Shown piece by piece: positions 49,440-61,400 of a DNA stretch of 64,000 nt (position 1 is the first letter of the stretch; each line of letters starts with the position of its first letter). Source of the DNA: Breviolum minutum Mf 1.05b.01. Taxonomy: Eukaryota; Sar; Dinophyceae; Suessiales; Symbiodiniaceae. The stretch is from positions 1,645 through 65,644 of the forward strand of contig DF241045.1 of NCBI GenBank assembly GCA_000507305.1, read 5' to 3'. The translations under genes and the position numbers were made by a program. The notes beneath the pieces were generated by a model, which had not been told where the DNA came from, ran no database searches, and saw only the letters and a list, made by a program, of their open reading frames with translations.

Positions 49440-49795
49440 ATTTCTGCCTTTGTGTTTCTCTTGCCGGTGCTCGAAAAAAACACTGCAAGTGTTAAGAAAA
49501 TACTTCTAGGTTCAAAAATATTTGTTGGATGTTCAAAAACATTTTCTCTTGGAAATTCAAGAAACACCTCCGGGTGTGGAGAAAAACGTTAGGTCCCCCA
49601 AAAAACATTCCGGTGCTGCAAACATGTGCCGAGAAAAGAATAGGGGTTCCAAAACACCTGGTGCCGGGCGCTGAAAAAACATTGTGGATGTCGAGCAAGC
49701 ACCAGATGGTGAAAAAAACATTACTTGGGCGCTGAAAAAGTCTTTGCTGCTAGAAAAACGTTTCCTTCGATGCTGAAAAAAGTCCGCAGCCTTAA
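49440..49795 (+). repeat. Degenerate tandem array with GAAAAAACATT core
   Basis: About ten to twelve loosely spaced copies of (GCT)GAAAAAACAT(T) with 20-30-base spacers (for example 49544, 49598, 49673, 49711). It is probably an old satellite related in style to the GCAAAAAAC array to its left. Confidence 0.55.
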
Positions 49796-49799
49796 AAGA

Positions 49800-52700
49800 T
49801 GTGAGGCCGTCTCCACCCAGTGGTATGGATGTGAAACAGAAGTTTTGCATTTTTTGCAACTCAAAAGAATTGTTGGTATCGGTTGAAATATTGGCATTTG
49901 CAAAGTTTTGGAACTTGGGACTGCAATTTCTATTTTGTTGCATGGGCACTTTCAGTATTGCAGGCAGTGAGACCATACAATTGGTTGATAGAATCGCCGC
50001 CTGAAATGCAGTTTTGGCTTTTAGCTCTATTTACACTTGCCAACTAAACTTGCAGGTTGATTGTTCATGTTGGCGCTGTTGCAAATCCGGAAAAAGAAAC
50101 AATCATACAACGACAGCATTCCCCAAAACTTTTATCGGAAACACAAACCATATTCCATTATTTTCTTGGCCAACGTTCCAAGGCAGGGTGATAGTGTTGG
50201 GATAGATGTCTTCTTTCGTTTTCCACCCAGACGTGTTTTTGCAGCAATGCTGGGATTTTGTCCATGAAATTGTGGCATGATGAATTCTTGTTCGTTTGCC
50301 AAATTTGGTTTCTTGCCGTGGCAGGATATGGCAGGGAGTGGCATACAGGCAAGGATTTTTCGATTTTTGTGTGTTGCGCTCGCATTTATCAAAATGGACG
50401 TAAAGACGACGCAGTCCGGCCGACTGTGGACATGTGGATCAGCTAATGATTGGCTAATGGCTTGTGGCAAAGTGACCAAAATGATGGGTTCATCATTTCA
50501 TATATAAAGCTGGCAGCGGGAGTTTTGACATCGTGAGACAGCAAAGGTAGTGTTGGCAAGCGTGGCTATGGTAGCCATCTTGATTTTCATGTGGCTTGCG
50601 GCGGGTGGCCTCAGTGAAATTCTGTTGTGGATGATGTGCTGGAAAGTTCGTGCAAGTTACTGAGGTGCCCACAGAGCAGACATTGGATCTGAAATTTCCC
50701 AACGTGCGCCTTGCAAATACCTGCTTCGAAATGGAGTGAATGTGAAGCAAATTCAGGGCTTCAAAACTAAGAAGGTCAAAGGCAGGTTTCATGTCGGGTT
50801 GGTTTTTACACATCAGGGAGAGTCATTCTTTGATAGCCTCCAGATGCCTTAAGCACGTTTAGTATGGGGCAAACATGTCGAACAGAGGCCCTGTCCTATT
50901 TGTTTGGCTCAAGCTTTGCTGCGGCCTGGCCAATCCTTCTCTCTGCACGGAAACTCAGTGCCAAAGGACCAGAGTAAGAACTACAGGGACAGTTCTTGAC
51001 AAACTTTTGGTTGTGGATTGCAATTGCAAACTTGAGACTGCAGAAGCACTCACATCACACTGCATTGGGCGTTAAAATTGAATCTGATTTTGGGTGAACC
51101 TGATTGAGTCTGAAATGCATGCAGAGCTGATATGTAACGAGACCTGCAACTACAGATAGTTGTTTTAAGATCTCGCCACTGAGGATGAGCGGGTCTCAGA
51201 CTTAGCAAGAGCAAAATTGCATGTGATGAGCTCTCGATGTATGAGAGGAAGTGGTTGCTTATTGCTTGAATTCGAATGAGAAAACCTGAGTCCAAATTCA
51301 CAACTTACATGAAACTGCATATCATGGTGTTACTTGTATAAAGTTGGAAAATTGATAACCCAGTAGGCGGGTGGACGGGTCAATGTGCGGGTTCCGGAAT
51401 GGGATGGGGCAGAACCCGAGGCTGGCAGCACTTTTTGAGCAGAAGCTCACTGGATTGCATAGCAGTTTGGTTGCATCATGTGGGTCCCCACCCTACCCCC
51501 CCCGTTGTAGGTCACCCCGAAACGGTGGATTGTACCTCATTTATATCGGAGCAGCAAAGCTTTTGTTTTGGTGGGGGTAGGGAAGGATATACATGATGGC
51601 AAGAATAAGCCTCCGAGAATATTCCGTACTACAACGTAAACTATAGGTTCTGACATTTCGGGGCAAGAGTTGGAAAAGGCAGCTGGGGGGATTGTGATAA
51701 CCCCCTGGTGTGTTGTGGCAGTGCCTGCTGGCGATCCCCGCTTAAGTTGAAGAACGCCCTATTTTTCTGATATTCACATGCAATGCAAAAGGATCTACAA
51801 CAATGCTTAGGCTTAGTCTTTCACAATTTATCCCATCTTTTGAAGGAGGAACGTTGCGAGAAAAAAGTACTTTCTGAGTGGTGCAAACAAGTGCGATTGC
51901 TAAGGTTATTTTGGCCAAGCCAACTGCTTTTCTGCACCTGGCTCTCCAAAACATCTTTCGGTGAGGCCCGGCGCACTGTTTACGAAGTGTTAAGCAAATT
52001 GAGTGGAACAACTGGGTCACCTGATTCCCTTGACTCTGGGCAGATAAGCAGTAGTCAGTGGCAGTGGGGCTTGTCTTTCTGGCCCTGTTCGGATACTTCT
52101 CGTATGAAGAGAATGATAAGAGTGCAATCCATCTGTTCTTAGAGAGCCTAAAAGGAAACTTATGATGACTCCTTCCACTGCCCCATGCAGGTTCTTTTGT
52201 TAGTTGCGCCTATCTTCTTGTAATGGTTTCCAAGCTCTATGAGTCTTTCATATTCTACGGTTTGAATCTTCTTTGCTCTCAGTCCTGAAAGAGTGGTTTG
52301 AGAAGAAGGTCTGTCAAGGAGGATACGGTAGACTGTTGGATAAGTTTCTCCTTGTCATTACCCGATTTCAGCTCCTCGCCAGCACTGCCTTTGGGGCCAC
52401 TGTGGCTTCCTCCTCGTTAACCGACAGCTACGAAGAAGAACTTAGCCCGGGCACTCGGGAACGAGGCTGCCGATTTCTTGTGTTGCTGAAAGCCGGATCT
52501 TGAACACTCATGGGACCCTGGGTCAATGTGCAGTTATTGTGGTCTTTGCGCTGAAAGATAGATATTCTCGCTCCCGCAGAACCTACCTTGGAGTGCTGTG
52601 GCTGTTCTAGATGTATCGTTTGATAAGATTCAATTGCAGTTCCGTAGATATACTAATTCAAAATTTCAGGAATTCTATGCTTGACCATACTCTGTTGGAG

Positions 52701-55700
52701 TACAGTAAATCTTGCGCGAATAGATCACATCTAAGTTTGTCAGATTTTGCCAACATGAGCCAAAGGGTTGCATTGTTGCTTTGTTTGATTTGTTGAGTTT
52801 TTTTGTCCTTTTTTGATTTCTTTTGAGTGTTTGGGTCCTTTGTTGAAAATAACCTAAAGTGACACCGTGAGAGAAGTGCGCCTTCTACAAGGGAAGACCA
52901 TTTTTTAGACTCTATATAAGTTGAAGGCAAGGAGGTTCCTTCCAGGATAGTGGCGACAACACTGTATACACATGCATAGGATACCCCCTAAAAGTTACAG
53001 TAGGACCAATTTCAAGGCCAAAAAGTAGTGACACAATACTGTAAATGGCATTCAAGAGTGACAATCTGTGGGTTCTGGAGGGGGTACCATGTAAGTTCAT
53101 TTCCTGCCACACCATTTGTCATGAGGCACAGCAGTGCTGCGAAATGACTTGACGATGCCCACCACAGTGCCAAAAGTGCCAAAAGAGGATGCTACTCTAG
53201 GGACAAATGTGACTGTGTCGGAGGCCTTGGAAAGTAACACCACTGAGGGACTGAAACTGTGCTGTTCCATGTTGCAAGGTCTTCTGCTCCAAGAACTAAA
53301 CTTGCGAGGAGTGACACGATGGAGGCTGGAACACAGATGACTTTGTAGTGACCCGTTTTGCTTCGCTTCTTTAGTGTCACATGCTGACAAACTATACTCC
53401 CTATTTGTTGCACGCAATGATCAGAGTTGCTTTGACGATTGTCCGAATGATCCATACAGCAGCCTTCAAGTCTTTCGCGTGTTGGAACAAGTTTAGGCAT
53501 CCTCAAAGAGCCTCACTCTGGCAAACCTCGGAAAGTTTGAACCACTGAGCAACTCGGAGAAAAAGAACCAAAAGGATGGTGATTTCATGAGAAGGTGTTT
53601 GTTGTACCAAGTCGCAGAAGACAGGGGAACACCTTTTTTCAACGAGCAAGGACACTTCCACAGGAAAAAGTCGTAGCACAATTTTATTCCAAAGTCCATC
53701 TCGCACACGTTGGAATCAGCATGGCCGTGACCAGAGAGGTTGAAGGTATTTAGCAAGTTGAACATATTTCGAGTCCAGTAGGAATCAATGAGGCACTCTG
53801 AAGGATGAGTTCAAGTCCGAAGCTGAGCTTGAACCCTTTGTAAGTTGAATTTGATTTTTCATCGGTTTTCTTTGTCAATTATGTTTCGCAATTTTTGAGG
53901 GCGACAGCCGCCTCTTCATGTGCAAATAGTATCAAATATGTGTCAAATATGTGCAGAGCCGAAACTCTGTATATTGTCGGACGAGTCTTCCAAAAGCTTA
54001 AAATCACATTGCTGCAGGTTCAACAAGAGTTTTGGTGAAAAGGTGGATGGTCTCATTGAGCATCAGTCTGGTCCTTGGGATCTCGGACCGTGTATAACTT
54101 ATAAAGGCCACGCGGGGGTCTTGGCATATCAGGATGATATATGATTGAATGATCGGTGTAGAAAAAACACTACAAGCTTTTGCCACACATCAAACACAAA
54201 TAGAAATCATGTAAACTTGTTTTCAGCTTCTTTGCAGAGGATTGTGCTAGACCAATTTCCGAGCAGACAAACCAGGAAGACAGCGAAGCATTCCAAGGGC
54301 ACCGAATTGGTTCTCCAGTTGCCCGGTTTTGGCATGCAGGTATAAAGGCTGGAGGAGAGTGCGAGGAGATGGCAATTGTCGTGCCCTCGGAACATTGCAC
54401 TTATTGTTGCACCATTTCTGAAATGTCAGAGAGCAGTCGTCTTACAAGGTGGAAGTCAGGGTTGAATTGAAACTAGCTTGCAGATTCCTCCGGTGTAGCC
54501 TTTGAGATGAGCGAACATTTAGCACTGGAAATGGGTAGCTGTTCAGCGCCTTTGGATTTTAAGAAGACCAAACTCACTGACCCAAAAGACCAGAGAATTC
54601 AAGGCTTCTATCGTGCTGTGAGCTTCAGCTTGTTGGAACAAATTGCACGGGGTCCTGGTTGCAATGCTTCTGATTGAGCACTCTTTCATTGGAATTCCTT
54701 TTTTCCCATACCTCAGCACCCAGATCACTGCAATGAGCATGGAGTAGAGTAGACATTCTGTCAATATTCTTCGACTTCAGTGTTTTTTAACAGGATTGCT
54801 TTGCCCCCGCTTAGACAGAAGCAGAATCTCAAGCTGTATGTATATATATATATGTACTGTTTTGCATTTCGATTTTTACGAGTTCTTATTTTGGAGCAGG
54901 TGAGATCATCAGCTAGATGCTCCCCAAGCCATGCTGGTCTCTCTCAAGCGACTTCGTGTCTTCACTGAGATTTCAGCTCCTGAAAACAAGCGGCAAGCTG
55001 CAGCTCTTGAATTGGTCAGATACTGAGCTTCCAACCTTTTTCAGGTCATCAAGGTTCCCATGTTACAGAAATCGTTGAATCTCTTGGCATGCTCCAACCA
55101 CAGCAGCCCATTGTTTCAGCCAGGTTGCCAAGTTTAAGGACCTTAGCTTCGAGGAGCCCAGATTTTGCACTGTGGAAAGGTGAGAGCAACTGGGCTCCGC
55201 ATGGCCCTTTCCCTCCTTAGCACCGTGCTTTTCGACAGGAAAAAGTGGAAGAAGAAGGTCACCAACAGCTGGCCAAGAGCCTCAGCTTCTTGCAGGTCCT
55301 GTAGGATCTCAGGATCGCACTCCTGGCCTTTGGAACAATGATCAATTGCTACAGCTTCCAAGTGAACTTTAAGGCTTTAAAGCATGGTTTCCAGTGCAAG
55401 TAGGTTTAGTATACACGTCCTTTTGCGCGTGGAGCGTTAAAGAAATCATATCACATATAAACCCGCAACACCGAATTCGCAGGCACGCTTCCTGCGGTTT
55501 TCTGCAATTTTTGCTTCGCTTTTTTGGACATTTTTGCGGCTTCGGCTGATCTTGCACACATGCCCCCACATCGGACACAGAATGGACTGCTTCTGCACAG
55601 CCTGAACACATGTCCTCACTTGCGAAGTGTTCGTGTTCAACGTGCTACCTAAATGAAGGTTTTGTCACAGCCGGTGGATTTGTTGATTCTCCATGGATGT

Positions 55701-58189
55701 TCTGGACTGCTTACGGTGCTAAATGGCTTGAAGAAGTCTTGTCTTGCTAGTTGAGCCAATATGCTTCCAATCCTGTTTGCATTGGAAGAAAGGTCTTACA
55801 GTATATAATGCTGGAAAATGAAAAAAGGGGATAAAGCCGCGTATTGTCGTCGCGGCGAACGTTTTGTGCTGCGCGCATTTTTTGATCATTTACAGTAATT
55901 GTACGATAAACTTGTGATTTATACATATTAATTTAACCGCGATAGATCAATGGTGTGAGTCCTCGAAGTGGTACATTTTGCTGTTGGGGAATTCATCCAG
56001 TGATCTTTGTTGGTGAGGTTGCGAAAGTATCTGGATTGGCCAATGGACTTTCGTGGCAGGACGCTTTCATGCAAAACGGTGCTAAATGGAAAGAATCGTT
56101 TTGGTAGGATCAAACTGATCAATTGTGCACCCATAAGCTATTGAAAATATACACATATCTAGATTAGCTTCTTTTGCCCACAAGTTACACAACATTCATG
56201 TTCTACAAAGTTCCTTTTTTTGATGGAAACTCCCATGAAATACATGTGAAAACTTGTCTTGCGAGCCCAGCCAGTGCAGGATGGAACAGGTGGCGTTGAT
56301 CTTCTGGCTATGAACCCCAATCCGGGTCACATTGATTGAAACACATTTTCTTGGAGGCTTATGAAGGATGTGGATCCCAAAACACATCACAGTCCCGACT
56401 GACGTTATTTGCATAAAGAAGTAATGCTGGGCGCCAAGGCAAGCTTCGAAGACACATCTCCAGAGGGAGTTGCTGGTAGCCCCAGAGAAAAAATCACCAT
56501 GGATTATATTCATGCCTCACATGTTGCAAGCTCGTGGTGAGCAGATTTGTCATCAGATTTTCGAAGTTCTACAAACAAACCAATTTCGATTTGTCACTCT
56601 TGTTGCGTACCAAGGACCAGGCCTGTATTCGTGCCATTCGCAGACTTACTGCGAAGTCAGGGCTGCCTAGAATTTCTACTCGCATTTGAGGGACTCGGTT
56701 GTAAATCAGCTTGCTGAATGGCCAGGTGCATCATTGATCGAGCTGATGACTGGACGTTGTGTGGTGGCATTTCATTTCGTACCCTCTGCGAAGTTCAAGG
56801 CTGCTCTTGCCAAGTTGAATTCCTGTTTTGCAGAGGTGCTCTGAAATTGAAACTGCATTTTGTTGGCCCTGTCTTTGCCTGTTGGTATAGCTCCTCACCC
56901 GGCCACAAAGATGTCCGTTCTCACGCCAAAATCTGATTTTGGGATCAGTACTAGCCGTCAAGAGTTCTGTTTTTGGCTATCACAGATGAACGATGAACGA
57001 TTCAGAAATTTCATACTGAAGGTGTGAGTTGCTGGTGTTATTCAATACTTTTCCATGTCTTTTCAACCTGAAGCTTCAGCAAAAAACCCACAGCTTCTGT
57101 CGAGGCCTGGGATCGCCCGAAGATTTCTGCAATAAGGTGCCGAATTTTTCCCCTCAGATGAATCGAATCTCTTTTTGCACCAGTCTTTGAAATCTGCATA
57201 TCACGGGACCCATGATTTGCAAAGACTAGCTGCGACAGCAGATTCTCGAAAACTGACAGCAAAAAAAATCAGAGCTCCTGAGTTTGCAGGTGGTTTTGCC
57301 CATGGGTGTTGAAGCGGAATCAGCCAGAGACCTTAGAAGAAATCCAACAATCCAGCAGCTAGCAAAGGTCAGAGGCAATATGCAAAGACCAGCAACTCCG
57401 GTTGGACAATTTCTAGGTGGTGGTTTCAAATGTTTTTTATTTTCACCCCTAGTTGGGGAAATGATCCAATTTGACTTATATTTTTCAAACGGCTTGAAAC
57501 CACCAACTAGAATTTAGCCTCTAGATTTCTTCATATCAAAATCTCCCCAGATCCGAATCTTCCAATACACCTTGACAGGTGGTCATGAATGCCTTGGTGT
57601 GTGCCTTGGATGTTGGCCTCAAGCTTGCGCTGCTTGATAGGAGAACTTGTGGGGGGACAGCTCTTGAGCCCAAAAATCCATTTTTGTGAAGGTCAATACT
57701 TGGGGCCAGCTTTATTGGGAGATCTCACTAGCAATAAAGAACTGGCAGTTTTGACTGAAGTTCAAAGGTGGTTCCCAAAAAAATCCAATCCTATGACTAA
57801 ATGACCTGAAGGAGTGAGCAGTCCGGCCTGGTCTTCGAAGAATATGAGCCTCCTGCAGAAGGACTTTTTGTTTGTCTCCCAGTGGATCAAACAGCCTGGA
57901 GTAACATCAAACTTTCATGAAGATTCGGGAGTTCTTTTCTTGATGGGTACAGGTGGGAAACACCAATGGTTCTCTTTTCAATGCGTTGCAGTGAGTCTTT
58001 CATCATTACTAGCGGATTAGAATTAGTTTGGTTCTTGGGCGAGTTCAAGGGTGCAGGGCATATTGTTTACACTTGGTGGATCACCTCGATTGGAAGTTTA
58101 AATTTTCGAGAGGAACCGAGCACTTCACAGTGCATGTGCAGCTGCGGTCTGGACTTCAGATGAGTCTCACGAGTGAAGCTAAGACGTAT
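49800..58189. other. Long gene-poor stretch
   Basis: About 8.4 kb in which I recognise no domain, RNA gene or mobile element on either strand. Open frames are under 120 codons and lack consistent coding character. A few could be exons (for example 53137-53337 plus, reading TMPTTVPKVPKEDATLGTN; 56196-56513 minus). The 11-mer TTTGGCTCAAG of the spliced-leader 3' end occurs at 50903-50913. Most of this is probably intergenic or intronic. Confidence 0.4.
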
Positions 58190-58440
58190 TGGGTTTTTGT
58201 CTATTGAGTCTTGCTGGTGTAAAAAGGGTTTCTGGTGTAAAAGGCCTGTGCTGTGTATAAATAAGTTCTGGTGCAAAAGGCGTGTGGTGTTGTGGGCTTC
58301 TGGTGCAAGAACTGTTTGGTGTAAAATGCTTCTGCTGTAAAACCAATTCAGTGTAAAATGCGTCTGGTGTAAAAGGCCTTGGGTCCCAAATGCTTTTGTT
58401 TCTGGTGTAGCAGTATTCTTGGTGTTGGGCTAATCTATGT
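58190..58440 (+). repeat. Degenerate tandem repeat with TCTGGTGTAAAAGGC core
   Basis: At least ten variants of (T)TCTGGTGTAAAAGGC or CTGGTGCAAAAGGC in 250 bases, spaced about 15-30 bases. The minus-strand open frame across it is a repeat by-product. Confidence 0.7.
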
Positions 58441-61400
58441 GTTGCGGTGATCGGACGAATTGGTGTGTATGAGAAGAATGACGAGCTGTAGCAGCAGTCG
58501 GGAATTCTTAGTGGGTTGCGCCAACCTACCATTTATATAGGGCAGCATTCCCTATCACTTTCCGCAAGAAGTGATAAAGACTGCGGTCTTGATTCGCCAA
58601 GCAGTATCTTTTTGAGAGCATGGCAGCTCTTTCTTCCCTTGATACGCGCAACCGCCTGACTCTGATTCATTTGTCTGAGACCGGGGCACTATGATCTTCT
58701 TTACGTGGAGCATGTGAATGAGATCACTCGGAGGTGGGACAAGATGTGATGCAGTTGCATGCATCGCACAGGCGTAGCTTCAACATGAGTACGCAGCATG
58801 TCTTTTGATGGCTTTTCGCAACTTTGTTTTACATGTGGCATGTGGGTCTTTTTTGAAATCCAAGAAACACCCGAGTTTCAATGGCAACAATGCTCTTGAG
58901 TCTTGAGCACTTCTTTAAGAGAAAACCAGCAGATTTTAGATAGGCGTGCGACTATCGATGGTTCTGGTGGCTATGCGCATGGTCGGAAGCTTAATTCGGA
59001 TGTTTTAGACTTCGCTACCAGGATGTGATCTCCAAATGGCTGTGGCATTTTGAAGATCAAACCCTCCCACTGAAAGGATTTGCTTCCAGCTCTTCAGCTG
59101 TCGGTAGCCTCAGGGTTTTTTCGGAGAGGTCCCAAAACGTCCACATTGCAAGTGACATGACACAATGGGTGTGGGGAGCTTTAAGAAGCCTGCAAGTGTG
59201 CGCCATTTTCCATCATTTTCCTTTGACCCGTGGGCAATATGGATTTGGGATTAGTTGGTCGATACCGCATGGTCCAACATAGTCTCCTGCTTGTTGACCA
59301 GTGGATGCCAATCTGCCAAAGGCACAAAGTGCTGCACACACCTTGGAGACCTTGGAGCCTTTTCGACTGTGAAAGTGAAGGCTCTGTAAAAGATTCGAGT
59401 GGGATGTCACAATGTGAGAAAATGTCGTAAATTGGGTAGCTGCTGAACAAGTCTAAGAGGGTTGCCTCCAATAGCTAGATTGGAAACTTGGAGTGTAATA
59501 TGAACTTGAGCTGAAAGCCTTTGAACTTTTTGAACAGTTGGCATCGATGGTTGGCAGCAAAAGAAGTCGCATGTTCATTTTGCCTAAGACTGAAACCTTG
59601 TGACGCAGGTGCGAAAAGCACTTTCGGTCGGAAAAATTGGGTCTGAAAGTTTCACACCTGATCATAGCATTCGCAGGCCTTCAAGAATGTTTGCCCGCGT
59701 CAAGGCCCAAAGGAAGCCTATCTTTGCCAGCTGTTTCAAAGTGCCCTCAATAGACCGGCTGGGCCAAGTTTTCCAAATTTTGGTGAACAAAAGGCCCCCT
59801 TGAAACTTGAAACACACCCTCAGCTCCTAGGGTCACGCAACCGATTGGATGGCAAAACCAAAAACTATTCCGGAGTGGCGCTGTGATACGTCTTCAATTA
59901 AATAGAACCAGCATGGATCAAAGTTTTCGTCATTTGAAACAGCTGCCTTCAGCCGATTTGTGGGCCGGCGGCGTTTAGTCGGCCATATTTTTGGTCGGCA
60001 CGCAAAATGCCTTTTCAATTGGCAAAGGCACATGACGTTGAGGTAGCCATTGGATTCATGAGTTTTGAAGAAGTTTGTGAGTTTTGTCCGTTTCCTTCCA
60101 GCAAGCAAAAGCAATTCGGTGTGATCCTCTTTGAAAGATACAATCCCTTGCTTCCACAGCGACTGCCCGGCGCACCGAATTCGGGCACTTGAGATGGCTC
60201 TCTAAAGACAAAGGATCATTGAGCCTGGAGTTGGACTTTTTGTTGCCATTGTTCAATCCTCAAAGACATGAATTCACATTCACCAGAACTACCCAAGATT
60301 GAAAGATATTCCAGGTTTTTGGCACGTTTAAGTCAGATCCCAGCATTTTGGAAGATGTTTTCGTTTCAGCACAAAGGCCTCAGAACCCCTTCGCAGGTGG
60401 TGATCCTTCGGGGCCTTGGCACCATTGACCTCGATCCGTATGAGGGCCAAGAGTTGACTTGGCCACTTCACACCAGATTGGCAGATTGGCCAATTGGCAT
60501 TCCAAGGATCTCCTTCGACAACAATACTTTGCCGGTCATTCCTTCTGCAGAGGCGCCATTGGAAAAATCTAGTAGGCATTGCAATTCATAAGATGTGTTT
60601 CCAAGAATTCCGAAGTGTAAAGCCGTTCCTTCACCATGCAGACAAAATCCTTCCATGGAAAGACTCTGTGTCATTTCTGTAGAGCGCGATGTGCATGGAT
60701 TCCCACATTTTACCTGGATGAATCTGTGAAGGCAAGTCAGTTCAATGGCTTCTACCAGCCTAAATCCCAGGATGTTGAGATCAAGAATCAAAACCACATC
60801 TATTTGGCCGTTTTGAATTTCCTGGTATCAGAGTCTTAGTTAATCAAAAAACACACACCTTTGTGAGACTGGTTCATCTAAACAATTCAGATCCCACCCA
60901 ATGCTGGGTATGAGGTTTGAGCCCCTGTTCTACCACAAGAGCTTTGACCGTTTTGTTCCTTGGGAACAGCGGGAGAAGACAATGGTTTTCAGTTGCACCA
61001 TGGGCTGCAGTGCCCACAATCTCACTGCCAAAGAGGCAAGATATCATCGCAGCGTTGCGATATGTTGTGTGTCAAAACGATTAGATCCAAGTCTGTCACC
61101 CTGAACAGGTCAAGCTAGCTCTAGTGCACGCGTCACTGGATGGAAAGAGATATAGCTGGTCCGGCCTTTAGACTCTAGACTGTAGACAAGAGGAGCGCAG
61201 GGCCGAAGTTTTTGTCTGAATCAAACTTGCACATTCTGTTGGATTTCATACTACTTGCCAGCACATTCGTAACCAGCCAAGAGTCTCAAGTAAGTGCACC
61301 TTGAACTGTTTTTTTGTGCGAAAAAAATGAGGTACCTAACTGAGTTTAGAGATGAGGATGCCAACAGTCCCATCATTTACGCAAGGACGAAGTCCGGGGG

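Noticed and set aside
57655..57685. Additional spliced-leader relic (CTTGAGCCCAAAAATCC)
   Set aside because: Only the CTTGAGCC part matches well; an inserted base and lost 5' half make it indistinguishable from chance.
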